Of a DNA stretch of 64,000 bases, positions 8,892 to 18,857 are shown piece by piece. The stretch is from Bradyrhizobium roseum (GTDB lineage Bacteria > Pseudomonadota > Alphaproteobacteria > Rhizobiales > Xanthobacteraceae). Under the pieces are notes generated by a model. The model made no database searches, was not told the DNA's origin, and worked only from the letters and a program-made list of their open reading frames with translations. The first letter of the stretch is position 1, and each line of letters starts with the position of its first letter. The position numbers were made by a program, and so were the translations under genes. The DNA lies in contig NZ_CP129212.1 in the NCBI RefSeq assembly GCF_030413175.1, forward strand, positions 3,720,001 to 3,784,000, given 5' to 3'.

Positions 8892-10745
8892 ATGCAGAAG
8901 AAATCGCCCCTCCCATCGGCGCAAGTTGCCGTCGCGCCGATCCGTCACTCTGACGCGGGCCCCGGCGACGACCGGCAGGCCGTCTCGCTGGTGTTACCGC
9001 AGGCACCATCCCCTACGAAGGGCGTCGGAGACGTCGAAACCTATCGGGCCGACCGGACGCTGCATGCCATGCTGGCTCGCCTCAGCGGCGGCATTTCACC
9101 GACCGCGTTGTTGCTGGCCTATACGGACTGGCTGTCGCACCTGGCGGCTTCCCCGCAGCGTCGGCTCGAAATCGCGCAGGAAGGCCTGATCGACGCTGGG
9201 CGCTTCGTTGATGCCGCGCGGCGGTTCTTCACGCCCGGGCAGGGGCCATGGTCGGTGATCAAGCCGCAACCCCAGGACAAACGTTTCGGACGACCGGAAT
9301 GGGAACTGCCGCCGTTCAATCTGATGGCGCAGGCCTTTCTGCTCGGCGAGCAGTGGTGGCACAACGCGGCCACCGGCGTGCGGGGCGTGGCGAAACAGAA
9401 TGAGGCGATCGTCGAGTTTTCGATCCGGCAGATGCTGGACGTGATGTCGCCTTCGAATTTTGCGGTGACCAACCCGGAGGTGCTGCGCAAAACGTTCGAG
9501 ACCGGTGGCGACAATTTTATCCGCGGCTGGCGAAATTTTTGCAGCGACTGGGCTCGCGCGGCGTCGGCGGGTCTTGGCCCGGTCGCGACCGGCGATTTCG
9601 TGGTCGGCAAGACCGTCGCCACCTCGCCCGGCAAGGTCGTGTTCCGCAACGAACTGATCGAACTGATCCAGTACGCACCGACCACCGAAAAGGTCCATCC
9701 GGAGCCTATTCTGATCGTGCCGGCCTGGATCATGAAATACTACATTCTCGATCTGTCGCCACAGAACTCGCTGGTCAAATATCTCACCGGGGAAGGTTTT
9801 ACCGTCTTCATGATATCATGGCGCAACCCCGATGCCGCCGACCGCGAGATCGCCTTTGACGATTATCGAAGGCTTGGGGTCGCTGCAGCGCTCGACACGA
9901 TCGGTGCCGTCGTGCCTGACCGTCAGGTGCATGCGCTGGGCTATTGCCTGGGCGGCACGCTGTTGTCGATCGCCGCGGCCACCATGGCCCGCGACGGCGA
10001 CAAACGCCTGAAGTCGATCAGCCTGCTGGCAGCGCAAACCGATTTCACCGAGGCCGGCGAACTGACGTTGTTCATCAACGAAAGCCAGGTGGCGTTTCTC
10101 GAAGACATGATGTGGGAGCGGGGCGTGCTCGATACCACGCAGATGGCGGGCGCGTTTCAGCTGCTGCGCTCCAACGACCTGATCTGGTCGCGGCTGACCC
10201 GCGACTATCTGATGGGCGAACGGGCCGCGCCGAGCGATCTGATGGCCTGGAATGCCGATGCCACCCGCCTGCCATACCGGATGCATTCGGAGTATTTGCG
10301 CAAGCTTTTCCTCAACAACGACCTTGCCGGCGGACGATATCTCGTCGAGGGCAAGCCGATATCGTTGTCGGATATTCATATCCCGATGTTCGTCGTCGGC
10401 ACGCTCCGCGACCACGTCGCGCCGTGGAAATCCGTCTACAAGCTCCATTATCAGGTCGATGCCGATGTGACCTTCGTTCTCGCCAGCGGCGGCCACAATG
10501 CCGGTATCGTGGCGCCGCCCGGCGAACCCGGGCATACCTACCGGATCAAGACGGAGGTCGCGCACGCCACCTATACTGGTCCTGATGAATGGCTGAACAC
10601 GGTTCCATCCGTCGACGGTTCCTGGTGGCCGGAGTGGACGAAGTGGCTGTCCGCCCTGTCCGGCGAGGCATCGGCGCCGCCCCGGATGGGAGCCGACGCG
10701 AGCAAGATTTTGGCCGATGCACCCGGCGACTATGTTCGCCACTGA
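8892..10745 (+). CDS. phaC: Poly(3-hydroxyalkanoate) polymerase, class I-like
   Basis: A 617-residue alpha/beta-hydrolase-fold polymerase that joins hydroxyacyl-CoA units into storage polyester at the granule surface. The lipase-like box is GYCLGG with nucleophile Cys352. The other triad members are Asp507 in TLRDHVAPW and His535 in SGGHNAG. An N-terminal PhaC domain covers about residues 60-250. The length is within the class I range. It follows the phasin-like gene by 13 bases and probably shares its FixK-type promoter, tying carbon storage to low oxygen. Other phaC copies may exist elsewhere, so this need not be the main one. Confidence 0.9.
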   Translation: MQKKSPLPSAQVAVAPIRHSDAGPGDDRQAVSLVLPQAPSPTKGVGDVETYRADRTLHAMLARLSGGISPTALLLAYTDWLSHLAASPQRRLEIAQEGLIDAGRFVDAARRFFTPGQGPWSVIKPQPQDKRFGRPEWELPPFNLMAQAFLLGEQWWHNAATGVRGVAKQNEAIVEFSIRQMLDVMSPSNFAVTNPEVLRKTFETGGDNFIRGWRNFCSDWARAASAGLGPVATGDFVVGKTVATSPGKVVFRNELIELIQYAPTTEKVHPEPILIVPAWIMKYYILDLSPQNSLVKYLTGEGFTVFMISWRNPDAADREIAFDDYRRLGVAAALDTIGAVVPDRQVHALGYCLGGTLLSIAAATMARDGDKRLKSISLLAAQTDFTEAGELTLFINESQVAFLEDMMWERGVLDTTQMAGAFQLLRSNDLIWSRLTRDYLMGERAAPSDLMAWNADATRLPYRMHSEYLRKLFLNNDLAGGRYLVEGKPISLSDIHIPMFVVGTLRDHVAPWKSVYKLHYQVDADVTFVLASGGHNAGIVAPPGEPGHTYRIKTEVAHATYTGPDEWLNTVPSVDGSWWPEWTKWLSALSGEASAPPRMGADASKILADAPGDYVRH

Positions 10746-10773
10746 TCCCGGCGGCTAAGGCAAGTCCGCTGAT

Positions 10774-10980
10774 CTACTGGCGGACGGGGCAGGTCGAAAT
10801 GCCGAGAACGGTGTAGAGCGGGCAGCTCCCGAAGAAGGCCGTCACGAGCGGCACCACGCCGATCAACCCGATCCAGTGCCAGCCCTGGATGGCCAAGCCG
10901 TCCTGTAAAGCGTAGGCTATCAACGCCAAGCCCAGGATGATCCGTACATATTGATCCAGTTTTCCAATATTGACCGGCAT
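10774..10980 (-). CDS. DUF2892 (YgaP-type) small inner-membrane protein
   Basis: A 68-residue protein with two hydrophobic segments (VRIILGLALIAYAL and WIGLIGVVPLVTAFFGSCPL). The ending FFGSCPLYTVLGISTC is typical of the DUF2892 family, which is related to the membrane part of YgaP rhodanese. The cysteines suggest sulfur or redox chemistry, but the function is unknown. The ATG at 10980 has GAGGAG upstream and is preferred to one nine codons earlier. The FixK-type box at 11040-11053 predicts a start near 11005. Confidence 0.82.
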   Translation of the reverse strand: MPVNIGKLDQYVRIILGLALIAYALQDGLAIQGWHWIGLIGVVPLVTAFFGSCPLYTVLGISTCPVRQ

Positions 10981-11039
10981 GGCAAGCTCCTCGCGCGAAT
11001 GCGCCAAGGCAAGCGTTTCATGCGATGCCGCTGTTGGCT

Positions 11040-11053
11040 TTGATCTGTCTCAA
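11040..11053. promoter_or_regulatory. FixK/FNR-type box
   Basis: TTGATCTGTCTCAA fits the half-sites. The minus-strand start would fall near 11005, 25 bases before the DUF2892 gene. On the plus strand it would fall near 11088, about 114 bases before the Pat-like gene. Confidence 0.68.
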
Positions 11054-11201
11054 CAAGCAGTTGGCGGCGAAAGTTAAAGGAGGCGCCGGCAGAGTTGTCA
11101 TCGGACCGAAACAGCGTCCGCGGTAAAATGCCCCGCCACGAACACATTGCGCGCCATACGTCGTTCTGCGGGGCGTTGCTACTCACCGGATACAAAGACC
11201 G

Positions 11202-13895
11202 ATGTCCACCTATCGCCTAAAAAATCTGCTTGCGCCGCATTCCGTCGCGTTGATCGGGGCCAGTCCGCGCCACGGCTCGGTCGGCCGCGCCATCCTCGAC
11301 AACATTCGCAAGGCCCAGTTCAAGGGCCAGTTCGGTCTGGTCAACCCGCGCTATCACGAGATCGACGGTGTTGCGACGGCCGGAAGCATCGCAAAGCTGG
11401 GTTTTGCGCCTGAACTCGTTGTTCTCACCGCGCCGGCGACCGTCATTCCGGGTCTGATCGATGAGGCCGGCCGGCGCGGCGCGGTCGGCGCCGTCATCGT
11501 GAGTTCCGGGCTCGGCCACGGTCCGGGATCGCTGGCCGACGACGCGGAGCGGGCTGCGCGAAAATACGGCATGCGGCTGATAGGCCCGAATTGCCTGGGT
11601 ATCATGATGCCGGGCGTCAGCCTCAATGCGAGCTTTTCCGCGCATATGCCGGCGGCAGGAAACCTGGCGCTGATCTCGCAGTCCGGCGCCATTGCCGCCG
11701 GCATGGTGGATTGGGCAGCCCAGCGCTCCGTCGGCTTCTCCGGCATCGTCTCGATCGGCGACCAGCTCGATGTCGATATCGCCGACCTGCTCGATTACTT
11801 CGCGCTCGACGAAAAGACCCAGGCGATCTTGCTCTATATCGAGGCGATCAAGGATGCCCGCAAATTCATGTCGGCAGCGCGCGCCGCCGCCAGGATCAAG
11901 CCGGTGGTGGTCGTCAAGTCGGGCCGGATGGCGCAGGGCGCGCGGGCGGCCGCCACCCATACCGGTGCGCTCGCCGGGTCCGACGCCGTCTACGACGCCG
12001 CCTTCCAGCGTGCCGGAATCCTTCGCGTGTCGGATTTGCGCGAACTGTTCGACTGCGCCGAGACGCTCGGGCGGGTCAAATCGCCGCCCGGCAAGCGGCT
12101 TGCGATCCTGACCAACGGCGGCGGCATCGGGGTGCTCGCGATCGACCGGCTGGTCGAGCTCGGCGGCATTCCAGCCGAACTTTCTCCCGCGACGCGCAAG
12201 AAGCTCGATACGCTGCTGCCGCCGACATGGTCGAAGGCGAATCCGGTCGATATCATCGGCGATGCCGATATGGCACGCTATGCGGCGGCGCTCGAAGTAC
12301 TATTGGCAGACCCCGGCAACGATGCCGTCCTGGTGATGAACGTTCAGACCGCGCTCGCGCGCGCCGACGATATTGCTACGGCGGTCATCGGCGTGGTCGC
12401 AAAGTATCGCGCCGAGCATCGGATGTCGCCGAAGGCCGTGCTTGCGGTTTGGGTCGGGGCGGATCAGTCGATCAGCGACCTGCTGAGCGGCGCCGGAATT
12501 CCGAACTACCAGACCGGGGGCGATGCCGTCCTCGGCTTCATGCATCTGGTTCGACATCGCGAGGCGGTCGCGGCACTGGCGCAGGTTCCGCCCGCGATGC
12601 CGAGCGACTTCGCGCCCGATGTCGAAGCCGCGCGAGGGATCGTAGCCGCAGCGCTTGCCGACGGACGTCCTTGGCTCGATCCGATCGAGGTCAAGCGGCT
12701 GTTCGACGCCTACGACATCGCTGCCGTGCCGACCTTTGCAGCTGCCGATGCCGACGAGGCGGTCGCCCATGCCAACGCCATCTTCGCGCAGGGCAACACC
12801 GTCGTGCTCAAGATCATGTCGCGCGATATCGTGCACAAATCCGATGTCGGAGGCGTGATCCTCAATCTCACCAGTGCCGACGCCGTGCGCCAGGCGACCG
12901 CCGAGATTCTCGCGCGGGCAAGATCGCTGCGGCCGGAGGCCCGGATTACCGGCGTGATGGTGCAGGCGATGGTGGTGCGGGCGAAGTCCCGCGAACTCAT
13001 TCTCGGCCTTGCCGACGATCCGACCTTCGGCACCGTCGTCGTGTTCGGCCGCGGCGGCACCGCGGTCGAGATCATCAACGACAAGGCGCTGGCGCTGCCG
13101 CCGCTCGACCTGCAACTGGCGCGCAGTTTGATCGAGCGCACCCGCGTCTCGCGGCTGTTGCGCGCCTATCGCGACGTGCCGGCGGTAAAGCAGGACGCCG
13201 TCGCGATGGTCCTGGTCAAGCTGGCGCAGATGGCCGCCGATATTCCCGACATCCGCGGCCTCGATATCAATCCGCTGCTGGCCGACGAGGCCGGCGTGCT
13301 AGCCGTCGATGCGCGCGTCGTGGTCGGGCGCGTCGAGCGCAAGTTTCGCGGTTCCGGTCCGGCGAATTTCGCGGTGCGGCCCTATCCCACGCAATGGCAG
13401 CGTCATCTCGAGGTCAAGGACGGCTGGCGCGTCTTCGTCCGCCCGATCCGGCCCGAGGATGAGCCGTTGATCCATGAGATGCTGAAGCACGTCACCATGC
13501 AGGATCTGCGGCTGCGGTTCTTCGCGCCGATGAAGGAATTTTCCCACGAATTCATCGCCCGCCTGACCCAGCTCGACTATGCCCGGGCGATGGCCTTCGT
13601 CGCGTTCGACGAGACGAGCAACGATCCGGTCGGCGTGGTTCGAATCCATTCCGATTCGATCTACGAGAGCGGCGAATATGCCATCCTGTTGCGCTCCGAC
13701 CTCAAGGGCAGGGGACTGGGCTGGGCATTGATGCAGATGATCATCGAATATGCCAAATCCGAGGGGCTGAAAGCCATTTCAGGCGATGTGCTGGCCGACA
13801 ACAGCGTGATGCTGGCCATGTGCCGCAACCTCGGCTTCGAGGTGAAGCCGGATCCGCAGGAGCACGACATCTGCTGTGTGAGACTGACGCTGTAA
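11202..13895 (+). CDS. Acyl-CoA synthetase (NDP-forming)-like / GNAT acetyltransferase, Pat-type
   Basis: An 897-residue fusion. Residues 1-460 are the CoA-binding and ligase-like part (SVALIGASPRHGSVGRAIL opens the Rossmann domain). Residues 480-700 form an ATP-grasp domain, and the last 150 a GNAT acetyltransferase with LRSDLKGRGLGWALMQ as its acetyl-CoA loop. This is the layout of Pat/YfiQ protein lysine acetyltransferases, which use acetyl-CoA to modify metabolic enzymes such as acetyl-CoA synthetase. Whether the ligase half is active cannot be judged by eye. It stands alone, with a convergent nuclease gene 18 bases after its stop. Confidence 0.9.
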   Translation: MSTYRLKNLLAPHSVALIGASPRHGSVGRAILDNIRKAQFKGQFGLVNPRYHEIDGVATAGSIAKLGFAPELVVLTAPATVIPGLIDEAGRRGAVGAVIVSSGLGHGPGSLADDAERAARKYGMRLIGPNCLGIMMPGVSLNASFSAHMPAAGNLALISQSGAIAAGMVDWAAQRSVGFSGIVSIGDQLDVDIADLLDYFALDEKTQAILLYIEAIKDARKFMSAARAAARIKPVVVVKSGRMAQGARAAATHTGALAGSDAVYDAAFQRAGILRVSDLRELFDCAETLGRVKSPPGKRLAILTNGGGIGVLAIDRLVELGGIPAELSPATRKKLDTLLPPTWSKANPVDIIGDADMARYAAALEVLLADPGNDAVLVMNVQTALARADDIATAVIGVVAKYRAEHRMSPKAVLAVWVGADQSISDLLSGAGIPNYQTGGDAVLGFMHLVRHREAVAALAQVPPAMPSDFAPDVEAARGIVAAALADGRPWLDPIEVKRLFDAYDIAAVPTFAAADADEAVAHANAIFAQGNTVVLKIMSRDIVHKSDVGGVILNLTSADAVRQATAEILARARSLRPEARITGVMVQAMVVRAKSRELILGLADDPTFGTVVVFGRGGTAVEIINDKALALPPLDLQLARSLIERTRVSRLLRAYRDVPAVKQDAVAMVLVKLAQMAADIPDIRGLDINPLLADEAGVLAVDARVVVGRVERKFRGSGPANFAVRPYPTQWQRHLEVKDGWRVFVRPIRPEDEPLIHEMLKHVTMQDLRLRFFAPMKEFSHEFIARLTQLDYARAMAFVAFDETSNDPVGVVRIHSDSIYESGEYAILLRSDLKGRGLGWALMQMIIEYAKSEGLKAISGDVLADNSVMLAMCRNLGFEVKPDPQEHDICCVRLTL

Positions 13896-13912
13896 GCGCC
13901 TGTTTTGTAATT

Positions 13913-15505
13913 CTATTCCTCGAGCGCCCGGCGCAGCCGCCGGATGATGACGCCGCGCGCACGGTCGTCGGCCGCGGCATCGATGCGCTCGTTGATGTCC
14001 AGCACCAGCTTCGACATGTCATTGTGCCAGTCGAGCGCAACCACCGCCTCCGGCGCCAGCCGTCGCCGGCGGCCGGCATCGAGCGGCGTCGGTACGGCCG
14101 CTGACAGCTCGTAGATGTCGTCGAGCAGCGGCTGAAACACCCGAGCCGCCGGAATGATCCGTTCGGAGATGCGTTCAGCGAGGCCGGCAATTGCAGGTTC
14201 CTCGCCATGGACCAGAAACAGCCCGCGCTGAATGGGGCGACGCGCGGCGATCCATCGCGCCAGTTCGGACCCGTCGGCATGGCCGGAATAATCGTCGATG
14301 CTGCGGATGGTCGCGGCCACCTTGATCTCGGTGCCCTGGATACGAACCGCCTTGGCGCCGTCGACGAGAAACCGGCCCAGCGTTCCCTGTGCCTGGAAAC
14401 CGACCAGCAGCACGGTGGCCTTGGTGTTCCACAGCCAATTTCTGAGATGGTGCCGGATGCGCCCGGCATCGCACATGCCGCTGGCGGCAATGATGATGTG
14501 GAAGCCGGTCAGCCGGGCGATCCGCTTGCTTTCTTCGACCGTTTCGGTGAACCGCAGCTGTGGAGAGTTCAACAGCCGGCTGACGTCCACCTCGGGATCG
14601 AGGCTTGCGGCGTGCTTGCGGAATACCTCGGTCGCGCGGATCGCCAGGGGTGAATCGAGGAAGACCGGCGCCGCCGGGATCGCGCCGCGGTCCATCAGTT
14701 CGACCAGGTCAACGATCAGTTCCTGGGTGCGCTCCACCGCAAAGGCGGGAATGATCAGCGCGCCCTTGCGGCCTGCCGCATCGCAGACCTCCGCGGCCAG
14801 CCGGGCGCGGCGCACATCCGGCGACGTCGCAGCACGATCGCGGTCGCCATAGGTCGATTCCGAAATCACGTAATCGAAGCCGGAGGGGGCCTCGGGGTCC
14901 GGCTGGAGCAGTTTGGCGTCGGGCCCGATATCGCCGGACGCGAGAATGCGCAGCGGCTTTTCCGTCCCGCCGCGATCGGCGCATTCGATTTCGATCGAGG
15001 CCGAGCCCAGCAGATGCCCGGCATTCCAGTAGCGTGCGCGCACGCCCGGAACAACATCGACCCAGCTTTCGTAATCGACCGGAACAAACGATTGCAGGGC
15101 GGCGATGGCGTCGCCCTGGGTATAGATTGGGGTAACCTCGTCGCGGCCACGCGCGGCGTTGCGCCGGTTCAGCGCTGCGACCTCCGATTCCTGAATGCTG
15201 CCGGCGTCGGGTAGCATGTAAGAGCAGAGATCGACGGTACCGCGTGTCGCCAGGATGCGGCCGGTGAATCCGTGCCGCACGAGCTTGGGCAACAGGCCGC
15301 TGTGATCGATATGCGCATGGGTAAGCAGCACGGCATCGATATCGGCGGGGCGAAAGGGAAAAGCGCCGTAGTTCAGCGCTTTCAGGGTTTTCTGTCCCTG
15401 AAACAGCCCGCAATCGACCAGGAAACGCCCGGTACCCGTCTCGAAGAGATAGCACGAACCCGTGACGGTGCGCGACGCGCCGCAGAACCGGATGGTTACG
15501 CCCAT
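13913..15505 (-). CDS. Metallo-beta-lactamase/beta-CASP nuclease with RNA-specificity domain
   Basis: A 530-residue zinc-dependent hydrolase of the CPSF73/Ysh1-like group, probably an RNA exo- or endonuclease. THAHIDHSG holds the HxHxDH metal site. AGHLLGSASIEIE and the late DDYSGHADGSEL supply further metal histidines, and the beta-CASP region lies between. The last 60 residues are a short helical tail. Two start codons lie close together; the one at 15505 has GGAG eight bases before it, while ATG 15511 overlaps the prs-like stop. It is last in a run with the prs-like and phosphorylase genes, which suggests RNA breakdown coupled to nucleotide salvage. Confidence 0.9.
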   Translation of the reverse strand: MGVTIRFCGASRTVTGSCYLFETGTGRFLVDCGLFQGQKTLKALNYGAFPFRPADIDAVLLTHAHIDHSGLLPKLVRHGFTGRILATRGTVDLCSYMLPDAGSIQESEVAALNRRNAARGRDEVTPIYTQGDAIAALQSFVPVDYESWVDVVPGVRARYWNAGHLLGSASIEIECADRGGTEKPLRILASGDIGPDAKLLQPDPEAPSGFDYVISESTYGDRDRAATSPDVRRARLAAEVCDAAGRKGALIIPAFAVERTQELIVDLVELMDRGAIPAAPVFLDSPLAIRATEVFRKHAASLDPEVDVSRLLNSPQLRFTETVEESKRIARLTGFHIIIAASGMCDAGRIRHHLRNWLWNTKATVLLVGFQAQGTLGRFLVDGAKAVRIQGTEIKVAATIRSIDDYSGHADGSELARWIAARRPIQRGLFLVHGEEPAIAGLAERISERIIPAARVFQPLLDDIYELSAAVPTPLDAGRRRRLAPEAVVALDWHNDMSKLVLDINERIDAAADDRARGVIIRRLRRALEE

Positions 15506-15507
15506 GG

Positions 15508-16404
15508 TCATGGCTCCGTTAACTCGCCTTTCAACGCGTCGAAGAACAGTTCGTCGAGCGCGATGGCATTGGTGAAATGCGACACGCTGTGTGTCGAGCG
15601 GATCGAGCGAACCCGTGCCGAACGCATTTCGGGGTGGGCGGACTCCGGAAACAGGGCATGGGTCACGACGGCGTCGATGGCCGTCGCGCCGGCGGCGGTC
15701 AGCGCCCTGGCGCAGGCGATGATCGTGCCCCCGGACGAGACGATATCGTCGACGATCAGGGCGGGGTGGCCTGTAATGCACGCCCTGTCCGGAAATTCGA
15801 TCGCGACCGAGCGGTCGCCGCGCCGGATCTTCGTTGCAACGGTATGGCGCAGGTGGAGCCGGCCGGCGAGGTCGCTGACCCAGGGGAGCGATTCCGCATC
15901 CGGTCCGACCACAACGGTGTCCGGACCGAGCCCGGAATTTTGCAGCGCATCGGCTATCGCCGGCATGGCGGAGAGATTGTCGGATTGGATGCCGGGAAAG
16001 ACCGACGCGATGTCGGGCGTGCGATGCAGGTGTGCGTCGACGGTGACGACGCGGTCGAAGCATCGCGCCAGCATTCGGCCGACCACCTGCTGGCTGATGG
16101 CTTCGCCCGCGGTAAACGCTGTGTCTTGCCGCATGTAGCAGAGATACGGCGCGACGAGCACCAGACGCCTGGCGCCGCCGCGCCGCAGCGCTTCGGCCGC
16201 GAACATCAGCGCGATCAGTTTGTCGTTCGGATGGTTCATCGAGGCGTAGACGATCGTCGTGGCCGGCGCCGGACCGACCGTCACCCGCGTTTCACCATCG
16301 GGAAAGGCATGGACGGCGATTTCGTGAAACGGCACGCCGAGCCGGGCGGCGAGGGCGGCTGCGTCGCGCGCGGAGGACGGCAGGCCCTGAACGGCCACGC
16401 TCAA
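15508..16404 (-). CDS. Ribose-phosphate pyrophosphokinase-like protein
   Basis: A 298-residue protein of the PRPP synthetase family, shorter than the usual 310-320. It keeps [10 protein letters not shown] of the ribose-phosphate/ATP region, [17 protein letters not shown] and the PRPP loop [14 protein letters not shown]. The family makes PRPP from ribose 5-phosphate and ATP. Because its start overlaps the end of the AMP-phosphorylase-type gene and a nuclease gene follows, a special salvage substrate is possible. This is probably a second copy beside a housekeeping prs elsewhere, so I give no symbol. Confidence 0.88.
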   Translation of the reverse strand: MSVAVQGLPSSARDAAALAARLGVPFHEIAVHAFPDGETRVTVGPAPATTIVYASMNHPNDKLIALMFAAEALRRGGARRLVLVAPYLCYMRQDTAFTAGEAISQQVVGRMLARCFDRVVTVDAHLHRTPDIASVFPGIQSDNLSAMPAIADALQNSGLGPDTVVVGPDAESLPWVSDLAGRLHLRHTVATKIRRGDRSVAIEFPDRACITGHPALIVDDIVSSGGTIIACARALTAAGATAIDAVVTHALFPESAHPEMRSARVRSIRSTHSVSHFTNAIALDELFFDALKGELTEP

Positions 16405-17954
16405 GGCGCGGTCTCGACAGCAAGCCCCTGCCGCGCGCCGACGACATACCCGCTGTTGCGGGTGGCAGCCGCTACGGCAAGATCGAGCTCGCTCTGGTCA
16501 TAGGCGTGAATCCGATAGAGCGGCTGGCCCTTTTCGACGCGATCGCCGATTTTGCGAAACAGCCTGATGCCCGCGCCTTTGTCGATCGGCGCGCCCGCCG
16601 TTCGCGCCAGACGGTTTAGCTGCAGGCAATCGATTTCAGAGATCGCGCCGTCATCGGCGGCCTGGACGTCGAAGCTCAGCCTGCCAACGTCGTTGCGGCA
16701 TGTCGAAGGCCCCTGCGCGTCGATGATCTCCTGCATCTTTTTCAAGGCCGCGCCGCCGTCGAGCAGTTCGCGGGCGCGAGCATAGCCCGCGCCGCCGCGC
16801 AGTTGCGGGTCGTATTCGAGCAGATGCGCGGCGAGCCGCAGCGATTTTTCCCGCAGGTCCGCCGGCGCGTCCGTCTCGTTGGCCAGCACGGCCATCACGT
16901 CGGCGGCCTCCAGTACCGGACCGATGCCGTTGCCGATCGGCTGGCGGCCGTCGGTCGTGATCACCTCGACGGCAATGCCGAACTGGTCGCCGACGAACTC
17001 GAAGAGCTTGCGCAGCCGCATCGCCTCCGTGGCATTGGCGAGTTTCGCCGTCGGGCCGACCGGCAGGTCGATCAGGAGACGGGTCGAGCCGGCGGCGAGT
17101 TTCTTCGACATGATCGAGGCGACCATCTGCTCGCCGGTGTCGATGCAGAGCTGGCGCTCGACGGAGATCAGAATATCGTCCGCCGGCGACAGGTTGACGT
17201 GACCGCCCCAAACCAGGCAGCCGCGGCATGCCGCGACCACCTCCTTCATCTCGTCGACGGAAACGTCGACTCGCGCCAGGACTTCCATCGTGTCGGCCGT
17301 CCCGGCCGGAGACGTGATGGCGCGCGAGGACGTCTTCGGGATGGTGAGGCCATGGGCGGCGACGATCGGCACCACGATCATGGAGGTGCGGTTTCCCGGA
17401 ATGCCGCCGATGCAATGCTTGTCGACGACGAGGGGGCTCGGCCATTTCAGTTGCGTGCCGGCGACGGACATCGCGCGAACCAAGGCGAGCAGTTCTCGGC
17501 TGGTCATGAAGCTCGCCGAACTGATCAGGAACGCGGCCACCTCCATGTCCGAATAGCGGTAATGCGTCAGATCCCTGATGATGGCATCGATTTCGGCCGG
17601 CTCGAACGCGCGGCCCTGAATTTTGCCACGGACGGCATCGAGACTTTCAGGAGCGGCGGCGGGACTGACCGTCACCAGACTGCCGATCGGTTCGGCGAAA
17701 CGACGGAACGCCGGTTCGGAGAGCCCGATCTCGTCGGACCCGACCAGGCCGTCGTCGTCCGTGATCAGGAGGGTGGCCAGCACCACCTTCGAGCCGCGCC
17801 GCAGCTCGACCCGGCTGAATCCCCGAAAGATCTCCGGCCGCAGCGCGCTCGAATGACGCGAAATCACCACCACATTTTCGCGTCCGGTGTCGAGACTGAC
17901 GCGCCGGACTCTCAGTGGCGGGCGGGAATCATCCCGCTTGTCGTTTGGGGCCAT
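16401..17954 (-). CDS. AMP phosphorylase-type (thymidine phosphorylase family) enzyme
   Basis: A 517-residue phosphorylase, longer than bacterial DeoA (about 440) because of an N-terminal domain of roughly 90 residues. The core reads [19 protein letters not shown] and [20 protein letters not shown]. These resemble archaeal AMP phosphorylases rather than DeoA, whose corresponding loop has a GGVGD-type sequence. AMP phosphorylase converts AMP plus phosphate into ribose 1,5-bisphosphate and adenine. The stop overlaps the start of the prs-like gene. Activity on thymidine or other nucleosides cannot be ruled out from sequence. It follows a Usp gene by 30 bases. Confidence 0.85.
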   Translation of the reverse strand: MAPNDKRDDSRPPLRVRRVSLDTGRENVVVISRHSSALRPEIFRGFSRVELRRGSKVVLATLLITDDDGLVGSDEIGLSEPAFRRFAEPIGSLVTVSPAAAPESLDAVRGKIQGRAFEPAEIDAIIRDLTHYRYSDMEVAAFLISSASFMTSRELLALVRAMSVAGTQLKWPSPLVVDKHCIGGIPGNRTSMIVVPIVAAHGLTIPKTSSRAITSPAGTADTMEVLARVDVSVDEMKEVVAACRGCLVWGGHVNLSPADDILISVERQLCIDTGEQMVASIMSKKLAAGSTRLLIDLPVGPTAKLANATEAMRLRKLFEFVGDQFGIAVEVITTDGRQPIGNGIGPVLEAADVMAVLANETDAPADLREKSLRLAAHLLEYDPQLRGGAGYARARELLDGGAALKKMQEIIDAQGPSTCRNDVGRLSFDVQAADDGAISEIDCLQLNRLARTAGAPIDKGAGIRLFRKIGDRVEKGQPLYRIHAYDQSELDLAVAAATRNSGYVVGARQGLAVETAP

Positions 17955-17984
17955 CTGATTGTCCTGCGAAATCCGACGCAGCCC

Positions 17985-18824
17985 TCAATGGGAGAACAGG
18001 ATCGGCAGCGGTGGCTTTGACAGCAGGCTCTTGGTGGCGCCGCCGAGGATGAACTCGCGCCAGCGTGGTTGGCCATAGGCGCCCATCACGAGAACGTCGA
18101 CCTGTTGTGCCGCGGTGTAGTCTTCGAGCACTTCGCCGATCGACCGGCCGTCGGCGTCGACCTTGTCGAGCACCACGTCGATGCCGTGGCGCGCCAGGTT
18201 TTTCGCCAGCGCTTCGGCCGAATGCCTGCTGTCCAGTTTCTTTTCGTTGACGACGGTGACGATCCGCACCTTTCCGGCCTTTTCGAGCAGCGGCATGGCA
18301 TCGGAGATCGCGCGGGCCGCAGCACGGCTGAAGTCCCAGGCGACGGCGACGGTGCCGAGCTGGAACGGGCGCGCGCGCGGCTTCTCGGGCAGGATCAAGG
18401 TCGGCCGTCCCGATCCGAAGATGACGGCTTCCGCATACCACTGGTCGTAGCTGTCCGGCACCGGCACGATGGTGAGATCGCGGAGCCGCGCGTGCTCGAC
18501 CAGGAGATCCGGCACCGCAAAAGTCGGGCATTTTTCCAGTTGGGTTTCGTGCAGTATCCCGGCCTTGTTGGCGGCGGTGTCGAAAGCCGCCAGCATTGCC
18601 TTGGCGTTGTTGCGGCTCTTCTCCGCCTCACCGGCGATCATGCCGGGAATATTGGCCATCGCGCCGGAGAGGAAGTGTCCGGGCACTTCCACATGCACCT
18701 CGCAGGCCACCGCCGCCAGATGTGCGCCGAAAGCGGCCGCGATTGCGACCGCATTCTCGGCAACCGTCGTCGGGGTGGGATCGGGGTAACTTGTCAGTGT
18801 CAGCAGAATGTCTTTGAACGCCAT
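17985..18824 (-). CDS. Universal stress protein, tandem Usp domains
   Basis: A 279-residue two-domain Usp. It starts MAFKDILLTLTSYPD and ends with GAYGQPRWREFILGGATKSL, where Gln replaces the usual His of the G-x2-G loop. AAGGAG stands close before the ATG. It lies 33 bases downstream of a P-type ATPase gene and 30 upstream of the AMP-phosphorylase-type gene, inside a minus-strand operon. A possible FixK box inside the end of the ATPase gene could also start transcription 17 bases before this gene. Confidence 0.92.
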   Translation of the reverse strand: MAFKDILLTLTSYPDPTPTTVAENAVAIAAAFGAHLAAVACEVHVEVPGHFLSGAMANIPGMIAGEAEKSRNNAKAMLAAFDTAANKAGILHETQLEKCPTFAVPDLLVEHARLRDLTIVPVPDSYDQWYAEAVIFGSGRPTLILPEKPRARPFQLGTVAVAWDFSRAAARAISDAMPLLEKAGKVRIVTVVNEKKLDSRHSAEALAKNLARHGIDVVLDKVDADGRSIGEVLEDYTAAQQVDVLVMGAYGQPRWREFILGGATKSLLSKPPLPILFSH

Positions 18825-18857
18825 GGAGGCTCTCCTTGTTTCGGAATTAATCTAGCG

